Below, piece after piece: positions 29,886 through 38,536 of a DNA stretch of 64,000 bases. Under the pieces are notes generated by a model. The model worked only from the letters and a program-made list of their open reading frames with translations. It did no database searches and was not told the DNA's origin. The position numbers were made by a program, and so were the translations under genes. The stretch is from the NCBI GenBank assembly GCA_036399055.1, contig DASWNX010000029.1:124001-188000 (forward strand), given 5' to 3'. Source of the DNA: Jatrophihabitans sp. GTDB taxonomy: Bacteria; Actinomycetota; Actinomycetes; Mycobacteriales; Jatrophihabitantaceae. Position 1 is the stretch's first letter. Each line of letters opens with the position of its first letter.

Positions 29886-30020
29886 TCAGGTCGGAACGGA
29901 GCCGCCGCCCATATAAGGATTCGGGTCCATCGGCGGGTTGTCGTCGGGCTGCTTGACCGGCGGCAGTGGCAACGGTTGGCCGCTGTCGCCGATGGGATCG
30001 GGGTTGACTGGCTCGCTCAT
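29886..30020 (-). CDS. 44-residue proline-rich peptide, first gene of the TetR operon
   Basis: Starts at ATG 30020, eight bases after a strong AAGGAG; a longer upstream extension lacks such a site. The product is almost entirely Pro, Asp, Asn and Gly (for example P-L-P-L-P-P-V-K-Q-P-D-D-N-P-P-M-D-P-N-P-Y-M), with no hydrophobic segment, and is expected to be unstructured. It lies 42 bases before the membrane protein gene on the same strand. No homologue known to me. Confidence 0.6.
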   Translation of the reverse strand: MSEPVNPDPIGDSGQPLPLPPVKQPDDNPPMDPNPYMGGGSVPT

Positions 30021-30102
30021 GCGATCGCTCCTTGAGGGGTTTCGGTGGACACTGCACATGTCAGACGCACTGGCCAGGTTCACGGTTGCTTGATGACCCT
30101 TT

Positions 30103-30178
30103 TGAGCGACTGCTCAAGTAAAGCAGGTTTTGAGCATTCGCTCAAGACCCTGTCGCCAACGATGTAAGCGATTGCTCA
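30103..30178. promoter_or_regulatory. Three TetR-type operator palindromes and probable promoter
   Basis: TGAGC-N4-GCTCA occurs exactly at 30103-30116 and 30131-30144, and a third copy with one mismatch (TAAGC-GATT-GCTCA) at 30165-30178. The first two extend to TTGAGC/GCTCAA. On the minus strand the middle copy supplies TTGAGC, which with TTTACT 17 bases on could be the -35/-10 pair of the TetR operon, placing the first copy near the transcription start. A repressor bound there would block initiation. The binding protein is inferred from position. Confidence 0.75.
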
Positions 30179-30204
30179 GAACGTGCGCGGAGTTCGGCGG
30201 GCAG

Positions 30205-30320
30205 GCCCGACCGATCGGTGTCAGCAGACAGGCCGCCCGACCGACCGGTGTCAGCAGGCAGACGCCCGACCGATCGGTGTCAGCAGACAGGCGCCCGACC
30301 GACCGGTGTCAGCTGACCGG
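30205..30320. repeat. 29-30-bp tandem repeat, four copies
   Basis: Units starting GCCCGACCGA(T/C)CGGTGTCAGC begin at 30205, 30235, 30264 and 30293. The last copy contains the stop codon and last codons of the MFS gene. GACCGATCGGT inside the unit is partly palindromic. It is contiguous tandem sequence without spacers, so not a CRISPR array. Confidence 0.9.
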
Positions 30321-31526
30321 AACCGCCGGCGCGTCGGCCACGGCGGCGCGCAATCGGGCCGCGAGCAACAGCGCGAACGCCGCCGAAGCCAGCGCGCAGC
30401 CGACCGGGACCCAGAACGCCATCCGGGCGCCGTGCTCATCGGCGATGCCGCCGACCACCGCGGCGCCCAGGCCGTAGCCGACCGACAGGCCGGTGCCGAT
30501 CCAGGTCAGGCCCTCGGTCAGCGAGTTTGCGGGCACGATCGAGTCCACCAGGCTGAACGCGCTGATCAGGGTGGGTGAGATGCCGAGCCCGATCACCGCG
30601 GCGCACAGCGCCAGCACGCCGACGCTGGTCGCGGCGAAGAGCAGGAAGGGCATCACCCCGACCAGCACGGCGCTGATCACGAACCTGCGCAGCAACGAAG
30701 ACTGCCAGTGCCGGCCGCCGTAGACCACCGCCGACACCGCGCTGCCGGCGGCGAAACTGGCCACCACCCAGCCGGCGCTGGCTCGCTGGCCGTGTTGGCC
30801 GCAGAAGGCGATCATCGTCACCTCAAGGCTGCCGAAGACCGCGCCCATGAACACCATGCACCAGGTGATCATGGCCATCCCTGGGTAGCGCAGGGCGAAA
30901 TCGTGCCGCTCGCCGACGGCTCGGGAGCGGACCGGAGGCTCGGTGGACCGCAACGTCGCCAGCCACAGGGTGCCCGCTGTGAGCAGAGCCAGCGTCAACC
31001 CGAGGGTCACCAGGGCGTGGGTGTGGATGGCCAGCAAGGTGGCGATCAGCGGCCCCACGACGAAGATCACCTCGTCCAGGGTTGATTCGACCGAGTAGCC
31101 GGTCGAGCGCTGCGGGCCGTCACCTGGCCAGATGTGGGACCAGCGGGCCCTCACCAGCGCGCCGATGTTGAGCATCGTGACGCCCATCAGCACCGCCGGC
31201 GCGACCAGCGTCCACAGCGGCGCGTGCACGGTCACCAGCGCGCCGAACACCCCGGTCGAGACCAGGTGGGCGATCAGGAACCAGGGCAGCACCCGGTGCT
31301 GGCCCAGCTTGTCGACCAGCACCGCCGCGATCGGGTTGCCGATCGCGCCGCCCACGACGTAGCAACCGCTGACCACCCCGGCGAAGCCGTAGGAGTGAGT
31401 GCGCCCAGAGATGATCAGGACGATCGCGATCGGGTAGACGGCCAGGGAGACCCGGGCCAGGAAGCCGGCGGCGGAGAACTCCACCGTCCCCGGCACGGCG
31501 AAGGCTGCTCGATAGCGGTTCAGCAC
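30309..31526 (-). CDS. Major facilitator superfamily transporter
   Basis: 405 residues with about 12 hydrophobic helices and a Pro-rich end. N-terminal F-S-A-A-G-F-L-A-R-V-S-L-A-V-Y-P-I-A and the loop with N-P-I-A-A-V-L-V-D-K-L-G-Q-H-R (motif A-like, about residues 62-78) identify an MFS carrier. It begins three bases after the era stop, so it is probably co-transcribed with era. The C-terminal codons lie in the 29-bp tandem repeat, so the exact end may have been moved by repeat expansion. The TetR operators lie just downstream. Substrate unknown, likely a small molecule exported by proton antiport. Confidence 0.88.
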   Translation of the reverse strand: MLNRYRAAFAVPGTVEFSAAGFLARVSLAVYPIAIVLIISGRTHSYGFAGVVSGCYVVGGAIGNPIAAVLVDKLGQHRVLPWFLIAHLVSTGVFGALVTVHAPLWTLVAPAVLMGVTMLNIGALVRARWSHIWPGDGPQRSTGYSVESTLDEVIFVVGPLIATLLAIHTHALVTLGLTLALLTAGTLWLATLRSTEPPVRSRAVGERHDFALRYPGMAMITWCMVFMGAVFGSLEVTMIAFCGQHGQRASAGWVVASFAAGSAVSAVVYGGRHWQSSLLRRFVISAVLVGVMPFLLFAATSVGVLALCAAVIGLGISPTLISAFSLVDSIVPANSLTEGLTWIGTGLSVGYGLGAAVVGGIADEHGARMAFWVPVGCALASAAFALLLAARLRAAVADAPAVPVS

Positions 31527-31529
31527 GGT

Positions 31530-32468
31530 CTAGAAGCCGAGCCGATCGAGCTTCTTGGGATCGCGCTGCCACTCACCCATCACCGCCACGTGCAGGTTGA
31601 GGTTCACGCGCCGGCCCAGCAGCGCCTCGATGCCGCGCCGGGCGTCGGTGCCGATCCGCTTGAGCCTGGCGCCGCCGCTGCCCAGGATGATCGGCTTCTG
31701 GCTGGAGCGCTCCAGATGCAGGGTCGCGAAGATGTCGATCAGCGGCGGCCGGCCGTCGCCCGCGCCGGCCTCACGCGGGTTCATCTCCTCCACGGTGACC
31801 GCGATCGAGTGCGGCAGCTCGTCGCGGACGTCGGCCAGCGCCGCCTCGCGGATCAGCTCGGCGATCCGGCTCTGCTCGCTCTCGTCGGTGGTCATCTCCA
31901 CCGGGTACAGCTGGGGGCCGGCGGGCAGCCGCGACATCAGCAGGTCGGCCAGCAGCGTGACCTGGTCACCGGCGCGGGCCGACACCGGAACGATCTCGAT
32001 GAACTCGCCGAGCTTGCTGATCGCCATCAGCTGCTCGGCGACCCGCTGCTTGTTGACCGTGTCGGTCTTGGTGACGATCGCCACCGCCGGCGCCTTCAAC
32101 GCCTGCAACTCGGCGGCGATGAACCGGTCGCCGGGGCCGATCTTGTCATTGGCCGGGATGCAGAAGCCCACCACGTCGACCTCGGACAGCGCCTCGCGCA
32201 CCACGTCGTTGAGCCGCTGGCCCAGCAGCGTGCGGGGCCGGTGCAGGCCCGGCGTGTCGACGATCACGAGCTGGCCGTCGGGCCGGCTCAGCACGCCGCG
32301 CACGGCCCGTCGGGTGGTCTGCGGCTTGTCGCTGGTGATCACGATCTTGGAACCGACCAGCGCGTTGGTCAGCGTCGACTTGCCGGCGTTGGGACGCCCC
32401 ACGAACGCGCAGAAGCCGGACCGGTAATCATCGTGCTCATCGTGATTCACCAGGCCATTCTCTCGCAT
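31530..32468 (-). CDS. era: GTPase Era
   Basis: About 312 residues from ATG 32468 (GTG 32450 possible). G1 is G-R-P-N-A-G-K-S-T-L, the T-T-R switch is present, G3 is D-T-P-G, G4 is T-K-T-D, and the C-terminal KH domain contains I-I-L-G-S-G-G-A-R-L-K-R-I-G. Era binds the 3' end of 16S rRNA and aids 30S maturation. Its order with ybeY, corC/hlyC and recO is conserved in actinobacteria. Confidence 0.97.
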   Translation of the reverse strand: MRENGLVNHDEHDDYRSGFCAFVGRPNAGKSTLTNALVGSKIVITSDKPQTTRRAVRGVLSRPDGQLVIVDTPGLHRPRTLLGQRLNDVVREALSEVDVVGFCIPANDKIGPGDRFIAAELQALKAPAVAIVTKTDTVNKQRVAEQLMAISKLGEFIEIVPVSARAGDQVTLLADLLMSRLPAGPQLYPVEMTTDESEQSRIAELIREAALADVRDELPHSIAVTVEEMNPREAGAGDGRPPLIDIFATLHLERSSQKPIILGSGGARLKRIGTDARRGIEALLGRRVNLNLHVAVMGEWQRDPKKLDRLGF

Positions 32469-32531
32469 CCGCCGACCCGTCTCGCACCTGCCGACATGCG
32501 CTGAGCGGCGCGGGACTTCACACTTGCCTGC

Positions 32532-34001
32532 ATGACTCGTCCTCGCCCCCACCTGGCCGTCCTGAGCAAGGCCACCGCCGCGCTGGTGGCAGCCACCGCG
32601 CTGTCGCTAGTGGCCGGCTCTGCTCAGGCGAACGCGCCGACGACCGGCCTGGCCACGGCTGCCTCGCCGGCCACGGCCGCGACGGCCGCCGCCTCGGCGC
32701 CCACCACCACTGCCACCACGGCCACTACTGCCACCACGGCGTACGCCGACTGGCCCACCTACCACGGCAACGGCGCCCGCTCCGGCTATGCGATCACCGC
32801 CAAGCGGACCAACGTCCAGCCCACCCAGGCCTGGTCGATACCGCTGGACGGCGCCGTCTACGGCCAGCCGATCATCGTCAACCGCGGCATCCGGATCGCG
32901 GCCACCGAGAACAACTCGGTGTACCGGCTGCAGGGCAACTCAGTGGTCTGGCGGCGCCATCTGGGAGCGCCGGTGCCCCGTTCGGCCCTGCCCTGCGGCA
33001 ACATCGACCCCAACGGCATCACCAGCACCCCCGCCTATGACGCGGCCCGCAACACCGTGATCGTGGTGTCGATCCTGAACAACCCGATCCGGCATGTGGC
33101 GTTCGGCCTGGACCCGGTGACCGGCGCGTTGAAGTGGTCGCGCAACGTCGATGTGCCTTCCAATGTGCCCGGCATCACGCCGGCCGCGATGCAGCAGCGG
33201 GGCGCGCTGTTGGTGGCCAGCGGCCGGGTCTACATCCCCTACGGCGGGCTGGCCGGGGACTGCAGCACCTACCGCGGCAGCGTCGTCGGACTGGACCTGG
33301 CCGCCCCCACCACCGCCCCGCTGTGGAACTTCACGGTGCCCACCTCACGCGAGGGCGGCATCTGGGCGCCGCCGGGACCGGTCGAGGCGCCCGGCTCCGG
33401 GCTGCTGGTGGCCGTCGGCAACGGCGACGTCAACCAGGGCAGCAACTACGACTACACCGACTCGGTGCTCGAGCTGGCCGGCCAGCGGATCACCGACTCG
33501 TTCTCGCCCAGCACCTGGCAGTCCGACAACGCCGCCGACCTGGACCTGGGCTCGCAGTCACCGACGATCGTCGGGAACTACGTGTTCATCGCCGGCAAGA
33601 GCGGCAACGCCTACGTGTTGAACAAGGACAAGCTGGGCGGCATCGGCGGCCAGGTGTCGACGAGGGCGCTGTGCAAGTCATTCGGCGGCACCGCCGTGGT
33701 CGGAACCTCGGTGTACGTGCCCTGCGACGACGGTGTGCGCAGGGTCCGGATCAACAGCGACGGCACCATGACCGTGCTGTGGCACGCGGCCTCCAACATC
33801 AACGGCACCCCCACTGTCGGCGGCGGCCGGGTGTTCGTCCTGGACTACCGGGGCGGCGTGCTGCACGTGCTGAACCCCGACACCGGCCAGAGCATCTGGC
33901 GGATGAGCGTGGGGGCGGTCAACCGGTTCGCCACCCCGGCCATCTACAGCAACGCCGTCTACGTCGGAACGATGTCCGGGGTGAAGGCCTGGGTCTGGTG
34001 A
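32532..34001 (+). CDS. Secreted PQQ-like beta-propeller protein
   Basis: 489 residues. A Sec signal peptide (A-T-A-L-S-L-V-A-G-S-A-Q-A-N-A, cleavage near residue 36) is followed by an Ala/Thr low-complexity spacer (about 37-72) and an eight-blade-type quinoprotein-like propeller: W-P-T-Y-H-G-N-G-A-R-S-G, V-Y-G-Q-P-I-I-V-N, N-S-V-Y-R-L-Q-G, L-N-P-D-T-G-Q-S-I-W-R and V-Y-V-G-T-M-S-G-V-K. PQQ-binding and catalytic residues of true dehydrogenases are not evident, so a binding or scaffolding role outside the cell is likelier. Diverges from era across 63 bp and runs into the convergent deaminase-like gene with a 4-base gap. Confidence 0.82.
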   Translation: MTRPRPHLAVLSKATAALVAATALSLVAGSAQANAPTTGLATAASPATAATAAASAPTTTATTATTATTAYADWPTYHGNGARSGYAITAKRTNVQPTQAWSIPLDGAVYGQPIIVNRGIRIAATENNSVYRLQGNSVVWRRHLGAPVPRSALPCGNIDPNGITSTPAYDAARNTVIVVSILNNPIRHVAFGLDPVTGALKWSRNVDVPSNVPGITPAAMQQRGALLVASGRVYIPYGGLAGDCSTYRGSVVGLDLAAPTTAPLWNFTVPTSREGGIWAPPGPVEAPGSGLLVAVGNGDVNQGSNYDYTDSVLELAGQRITDSFSPSTWQSDNAADLDLGSQSPTIVGNYVFIAGKSGNAYVLNKDKLGGIGGQVSTRALCKSFGGTAVVGTSVYVPCDDGVRRVRINSDGTMTVLWHAASNINGTPTVGGGRVFVLDYRGGVLHVLNPDTGQSIWRMSVGAVNRFATPAIYSNAVYVGTMSGVKAWVW

Positions 34002-34005
34002 CGGC

Positions 34006-34356
34006 TTAGCCGGACACCCGGCCGCGCTCGTCGACGGCGTACACCGGCGCCGACGGCGTCAGATCGGCAACCGCCGCCGCGCCGGCCGGATCGGCTTCGG
34101 CGCCGGCAGACAGCACCACCGCGGCCTCCAGGCCGGGCGCGCCGGACGAGATCGCCATCGCCACCGCCACCTGCAGCGCCGACAGCCGCAGCGAGGGCAG
34201 CGCCACGCTGGCCGCGGCGTAGGTGCGCCCGTCGGTGTCGCGCACGGCCGCGCCCTGGGCCGCGCCGGTGCGGGCCCGGGTGGCACGGGCCAGGGTCACC
34301 AGCTTGGCGTCCTCGCCCCGCAGCGAGCCGTCCTCACCGACCGGGGCCTCAAGCAT
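34006..34356 (-). CDS. Cytidine deaminase-like protein lacking the zinc site
   Basis: 116 residues from ATG 34356, overlapping the stop of the CorC/HlyC gene by eight bases. The fold pattern (L-V-T-L-A-R-A-T-R-A-R, G-A-A-V-R-D-T-D-G-R-T-Y-A-A-A-S-V, L-S-A-L-Q-V-A-V-A-M-A-I) follows cytidine deaminase, but the H/C-A-E and P-C-x-x-C zinc ligands are missing: A-A-S-V-A-L-P-S-L stands where the first should be. It occupies the place of the cytidine-deaminase-related protein found between corC/hlyC and era in other actinobacteria (for example Mycobacterium Rv2365c). Presumably non-catalytic. Confidence 0.8.
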   Translation of the reverse strand: MLEAPVGEDGSLRGEDAKLVTLARATRARTGAAQGAAVRDTDGRTYAAASVALPSLRLSALQVAVAMAISSGAPGLEAAVVLSAGAEADPAGAAAVADLTPSAPVYAVDERGRVSG

Positions 34357-35647
34357 CGTCGTCCTCGCCGCCCTCGGGCTCCTCGACCCTGCGGGCCAGC
34401 ACCGTGTCGATGCGGTTGCGCCGCCCGCCCACGCTCTCGGCGGTGAGCTCCAAGCCGTAGGCGGTGGCCGACGAGCCGGCGATCGGCACCCGGCCCAGCA
34501 GCTGCGCCAGCAGCCCGCCGACGGTCTCCACGTCATCGCCGCGGGGCAGCTCGACCCCGAACAGCTCGCCGAGGTCCTCGACCGGCAGCCGGGCGGTCAG
34601 CCGCAGCGAGCCGTCGTCCAGCTTCTCCACCGGCACCCGCTCGACGTCGTACTCGTCGCGGATCTCACCGACGATCTCTTCCAGGATGTCCTCGATGGTC
34701 ACCAGGCCGGCGGTGCCGCCGTACTCGTCGATGACGATGGCCATGTGCGAGTAATGGGCCTGCATCTCACGCAGCAGCTCGTCGACCGGCTTGGACTCCG
34801 GCACGAAAGGCGCCGGGCGCATCACCTCGTCGAGCTTGGTCTGCCGGGCCCGTTCCTGGTCCTGGGCGCGGCGCACCAGGTCCTTGAGGTAGACCAACCC
34901 GACGATGTCATCGACGTTGTCGGCCACCACCGGGATCCGGCTGAACCCTGACCGCAGCGCCAGCGCCAGCGCCTGCGGCACGGTCTTGGTGCTCTCGATC
35001 CACACCACCTCGGTGCGCGGCACCATCACCTCGCGGGCGATCGTGTCACCGAGGTCGAAGACCGACTGGATCATCTCCCGCTCGCCGCGCTCGACGACCC
35101 CGCGTGACTCCGCCAGGTCGACCAGCTCGCGGATCTCGACCTCGGAGGAGAACGGGCCGTCGCGCAGGCCCTTGCCGGGGGTGATCGAGTTGCCGAGCAG
35201 GATCAGCAGCGAGGCCAGCGGTCCGAAGACCCGCCCCAGCCACAGCACCGGCCCGGCGCCGGCCAGGGCCACCGGGTAGGCGTGCTGGCGGCCCAGGGTG
35301 CGCGGGCCGACGCCGATCACGACGTAGGAGATGACCACCATCACCGCGACGGTCAGCAGCACCACCGGCCAGTTGGTCCCCCACTCCGAGGTGGCCACCA
35401 CGGTGGCGAACACGGTGGCGGTCAGCTCGGCAGCGACCCGCAGCAGCAGGATCAGGTTGGTGTGCCGGGCGCGGTCGGCGAGCACCTTCGACAGCGACGC
35501 CGCGCCGCGCCGGCCCTCGCGGACGTACTCCTCCTCGACCCGGGCGACCGACACCCGGGCCAGCGCGGCGTCGACCGCGGCCAGCGCCCCGGCAGCCGGC
35601 ACCAGCAGGAGCGCCACCACGAGCAGCCACAGATAGAGCCCACTCAT
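34349..35647 (-). CDS. Hemolysin C/CorC-family CBS-domain membrane protein
   Basis: 432 residues. An N-terminal CNNM/DUF21 domain with about four hydrophobic helices (about 1-150) is followed by a CBS pair (V-M-V-P-R-T-E-V-V-W-I starts the first; V-D-E-L-L-R-E-M-Q-A-H the second, with V-I-D-E-Y-G-G-T-A-G-L-V-T-I-E-D-I-L-E-E) and a CorC_HlyC C-terminal domain (V-E-D-L-G-E-L-F-G). Such proteins are linked to Mg2+/Co2+ efflux or nucleotide sensing; the hemolysin name is historical. It lies between ybeY and era as in most actinobacteria. Confidence 0.93.
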   Translation of the reverse strand: MSGLYLWLLVVALLLVPAAGALAAVDAALARVSVARVEEEYVREGRRGAASLSKVLADRARHTNLILLLRVAAELTATVFATVVATSEWGTNWPVVLLTVAVMVVISYVVIGVGPRTLGRQHAYPVALAGAGPVLWLGRVFGPLASLLILLGNSITPGKGLRDGPFSSEVEIRELVDLAESRGVVERGEREMIQSVFDLGDTIAREVMVPRTEVVWIESTKTVPQALALALRSGFSRIPVVADNVDDIVGLVYLKDLVRRAQDQERARQTKLDEVMRPAPFVPESKPVDELLREMQAHYSHMAIVIDEYGGTAGLVTIEDILEEIVGEIRDEYDVERVPVEKLDDGSLRLTARLPVEDLGELFGVELPRGDDVETVGGLLAQLLGRVPIAGSSATAYGLELTAESVGGRRNRIDTVLARRVEEPEGGEDDDA

Positions 35648-35690
35648 GCCGGCTCGCTCCTATCGCGAGCGCTCATCGTCATGTCCCGCC

Positions 35691-36200
35691 CTAGCCGCGT
35701 TTCTGGCCGGCGGTGCCGGGCAACGGGGTCCGGATCGGGCCCCGTCCGGTGGTCTCGGCCCAACCGGTGACCAACTTGGCCTGCAGGTCGAACATCTCGC
35801 GCTCGTCCTCGGGCTCGCCGTGGTCATAGCCGAGCAGGTGCAGCACGCCGTGGGTGGTCAGCAGGAACAGCTCGGCGTCGGTGCTGTGACCGGCCTCCTC
35901 CGCCTGCCTGGCCGCGACCGACGGGCACAGGATCACATCGCCCAGCAACGACGGCCCGGGGTCGGTCTCCAGACCCGGCTTGTCGTCGAGGGTGTCCATC
36001 GGAAAGGCCATCACGTCGGTGGGGCCGTCCAGGTCCAGCCACTGCTTGTGCAGCGTCGCCATGGCTGCCTCGTCGACCACCAGGATGGACAGCTCTGCCA
36101 GCGGGTTGATGCCGAGTGAGTCCAGCACGTGCCGCGCGACCAGGCTGATCGCCCGCTCATCGACGCTGGCGCCGGACTCGTTGTTCACCTCAATGCTCAT
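35691..36200 (-). CDS. ybeY: Endoribonuclease YbeY
   Basis: 169 residues. The zinc-binding signature [12 protein letters not shown] (about 113-124) supplies three metal His residues. [11 protein letters not shown] and [10 protein letters not shown] are also family hallmarks. YbeY matures the 3' end of 16S rRNA and takes part in ribosome quality control. It follows phoH by 80 bases. Confidence 0.95.
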   Translation of the reverse strand: MSIEVNNESGASVDERAISLVARHVLDSLGINPLAELSILVVDEAAMATLHKQWLDLDGPTDVMAFPMDTLDDKPGLETDPGPSLLGDVILCPSVAARQAEEAGHSTDAELFLLTTHGVLHLLGYDHGEPEDEREMFDLQAKLVTGWAETTGRGPIRTPLPGTAGQKRG

Positions 36201-36280
36201 GAACGCCCATTCGCCAGGCTTGGCAACGCTCGTGCGCCCACCGATCAGGCGTGCCTAAGCCACTCATCTGGTCAGCCGCC

Positions 36281-37267
36281 CTAGATCGCGTCGTCGTACT
36301 TGGAATACGCCTCGACGATGTCGCCCACGAGCTGATGGCGCACGACGTCCTTGGAGTCGAGGTAGGCGAACTCGATGTCCTCGACGTCGCTGAGGATGTC
36401 GCGGACCACTCGAAGACCGGACTTGGCGCCGTTGGGCAGGTCCACCTGGGTGATGTCACCGGTGACCACGATCTTGGACCCGAAACCGAGCCGGGTCAGG
36501 AACATCTTCATCTGCTCCGGCGTGGTGTTCTGGGCCTCGTCCAGGATCACGAACGCGTCGTTGAGCGTGCGCCCGCGCATGTAGGCCAGCGGCGCGACCT
36601 CGATGGTGCCGGCCTGCAGCAGGCGGGGCACCGACTCCGGGTCGAGCATGTCGTGCAGGGCGTCCATCAGCGGGCGCAGGTAGGGGTCGATCTTGTCGTT
36701 GAGGGTGCCAGGCAAGAAGCCCAGCCGCTCACCGGCCTCGACCGCCGGGCGGGTCAGGATGATCCGGTTGACCCGCTTGGCCTGCAGCGCCTGCACCGCC
36801 TTGGCCACCGCCAGGTAGGTCTTGCCGGTGCCTGCCGGGCCGATGCCGAAGACGATGGTGTGCTCGTCGATCGCGTCGACGTAGCGCTTCTGGTTCACCG
36901 TCTTGGGCCTGATGTTCTTGCCACGCCGGGACAGGATGTTCAGGCTGAGCACTTCAGCCGGGCGCTGCTCGGTGTCGGCTTGCAAGATGCCGAGCGTGCG
37001 GCCCACCGAGTCCGCGGTCAGGTCGTGTCCGGACTGCATAAGCTGAACCAACTCCTCGAAGAGCCTGATGGCCAGAGCGTTCTCACCGGGTTCACCGGTC
37101 ACCGTGATCTCGTTGCCGCGCACGTGGATCTCCGAGCTGAGGCGCGCCTCCATGAGCTTCAGAAGCTCGTCGCTCGGCCCGAGCAGGCCCACCATCGACA
37201 GCTTCCCAGGGACCACGAACGGAGTCTGGACGCGTTGACGTGGCCGTGCTGGTGTCGGTTCCGACAA
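36281..37267 (-). CDS. phoH: PhoH-family ATPase
   Basis: 328 residues from TTG 37267. Walker A is [13 protein letters not shown], Walker [12 protein letters not shown], with [16 protein letters not shown] and [12 protein letters not shown] between and after. Members are predicted RNA-acting helicase-like ATPases, frequently beside ybeY. The N-terminal about 90 residues contain a KH-like segment ([12 protein letters not shown]). The 124-bp gap before it (37268-37391) may hold its own promoter. Confidence 0.94.
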   Translation of the reverse strand: MSEPTPARPRQRVQTPFVVPGKLSMVGLLGPSDELLKLMEARLSSEIHVRGNEITVTGEPGENALAIRLFEELVQLMQSGHDLTADSVGRTLGILQADTEQRPAEVLSLNILSRRGKNIRPKTVNQKRYVDAIDEHTIVFGIGPAGTGKTYLAVAKAVQALQAKRVNRIILTRPAVEAGERLGFLPGTLNDKIDPYLRPLMDALHDMLDPESVPRLLQAGTIEVAPLAYMRGRTLNDAFVILDEAQNTTPEQMKMFLTRLGFGSKIVVTGDITQVDLPNGAKSGLRVVRDILSDVEDIEFAYLDSKDVVRHQLVGDIVEAYSKYDDAI

Positions 37268-37391
37268 GTGCTTCTGCGCTGCTTTCTTTCTCTGGACGAC
37301 GCTGAGACTCCCACTTTACCCGTAGGTCGCGATAACCAAACTGCAGTTTATGCCGGGAGTGTTCCGCCTTAGCACGGTCAGACCCTGCGGC

Positions 37392-37730
37392 TCAGCCCGG
37401 CGGCCAGTTCATGCTGCGCCCGCCGAGCACATGGGCGTGCAGGTGAAAGACGGCCTGGCCGGCCTCGGCGCCGGTGTTGAACACGGTCCGAAAGGCCGGC
37501 AGGCCCAGGTGACGGGCGGTCGCGCCGATGCCGGCGACCACCGCGGCCGCGAGCGCCGGGTCAGCGCCCAGCTCCCCGATGTCGACCAGATGCCGCTTCG
37601 GGATCACCAGGACGTGCACCGGCGCCTTGGGGGCGATGTCCTCGAAAGCCAGCCAGTCGGCGTCTTCGAGCACCACGGTGGCCGGGACCTCACCGGCGAC
37701 GATCTTGCAGAACAGGCAGTCTTGGACCAT
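37392..37730 (-). CDS. HIT-family (Hint-like) nucleotide hydrolase
   Basis: 112 residues. N-terminal C-L-F-C-K-I-V-A-G-E, the V-L-V-I-P-K-R-H-L strand and the catalytic triad H-L-H-A-H-V-L-G-G near the C-terminus define a histidine-triad protein that hydrolyses AMP-lysine-type phosphoramidates or dinucleoside polyphosphates. Position between rsmE and phoH is the usual one. No RBS of note before ATG 37730. Confidence 0.94.
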   Translation of the reverse strand: MVQDCLFCKIVAGEVPATVVLEDADWLAFEDIAPKAPVHVLVIPKRHLVDIGELGADPALAAAVVAGIGATARHLGLPAFRTVFNTGAEAGQAVFHLHAHVLGGRSMNWPPG

Positions 37731-37785
37731 GGGCAGACGCTAGCGCGAGTCCCTGACGGCGCCCAGCTGCGCCCCACCCCCGGGT

Positions 37786-38517
37786 TCAGCTCCACCGCCC
37801 CGACGACACCGACAGCACCGCCAACGCGGCGGCGCCGGCGGTCGAGGTCCGTAGCACCTCGGCCCCCAAGCGGACCGGCCGAGCCCCGCGGCCGGTGAAC
37901 AGCTCCAGCTCGGCCGGCGACAGGCCGCCCTCGGGCCCGACCACCAGCAGCACCTCGCCGGCGGCCGGAGCCGAAACCCGGCTCAGCGGCTCGTCGGCCT
38001 CGGCGTGCAGCAGCAACGCCAGCCCGGCGGCGGCGACCCGGTCGGCCACCTGGCCGCTGCCGGCCAGCTCCGACACCGCCGGAACCCGGGCCCGGCGGCT
38101 TTGCTTGGCCGCCTCCTGCGCCGCTCGCCGCCACTTCGCGACCCCCTTGGCCGCCCGGTCGCCCTTCCACTGGCTGATCGAGCGGGCCGCCGACCACGGA
38201 ATGATCTCGTCCACGCCCAGCTCGGTGAGCAACTCCACCGCCAGCTCGGCCCGCTCGCCCTTGGGCAGCGCCTGCACCACCACCAGCCGCGGCTCGGGGG
38301 TGGCTGAGACGCTTCGCGACAGCACTTCGAACACCACTCGGTCAGGGCTTACCTGGCTCACCCGGGCCTCGGCCAGGCCACCGTGGCCGTCTGCCAGCAA
38401 CGCCGGCTCGCCCACCGCCAACCGCTTCACCGTGGCGGCGTGATGGGCCTCGGGGCCGGTCAGCACGATGGTGTCGCCGTCGCCGAGGTCGGGCACCAGG
38501 AACAGCGGCGGCGTCAC
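37786..38517 (-). CDS. rsmE: 16S rRNA (uracil1498-N3)-methyltransferase
   Basis: About 243 residues from GTG 38517. The N-terminal PUA-like segment (P-L-F-L-V-P-D-L-G then G-P-E-A-H-H-A-A-T-V-K-R-L) and the SPOUT knot (L-V-V-G-P-E-G-G-L-S-P-A-E-L-E-L-F) are diagnostic. R-A-R-V-P-A-V-S is the usual central motif. It follows dnaJ by 19 bases, and the chaperone-methylase pairing is conserved in actinobacteria. It methylates helix 44 of 16S rRNA. Confidence 0.95.
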   Translation of the reverse strand: MTPPLFLVPDLGDGDTIVLTGPEAHHAATVKRLAVGEPALLADGHGGLAEARVSQVSPDRVVFEVLSRSVSATPEPRLVVVQALPKGERAELAVELLTELGVDEIIPWSAARSISQWKGDRAAKGVAKWRRAAQEAAKQSRRARVPAVSELAGSGQVADRVAAAGLALLLHAEADEPLSRVSAPAAGEVLLVVGPEGGLSPAELELFTGRGARPVRLGAEVLRTSTAGAAALAVLSVSSGRWS

Positions 38518-38536
38518 AGCGGCGAGCAGGGTCGGC

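Noticed and set aside
30205..30320. CRISPR array
   Set aside because: The copies are contiguous with no unique spacers; no cas genes. The same holds for 43465-43599.
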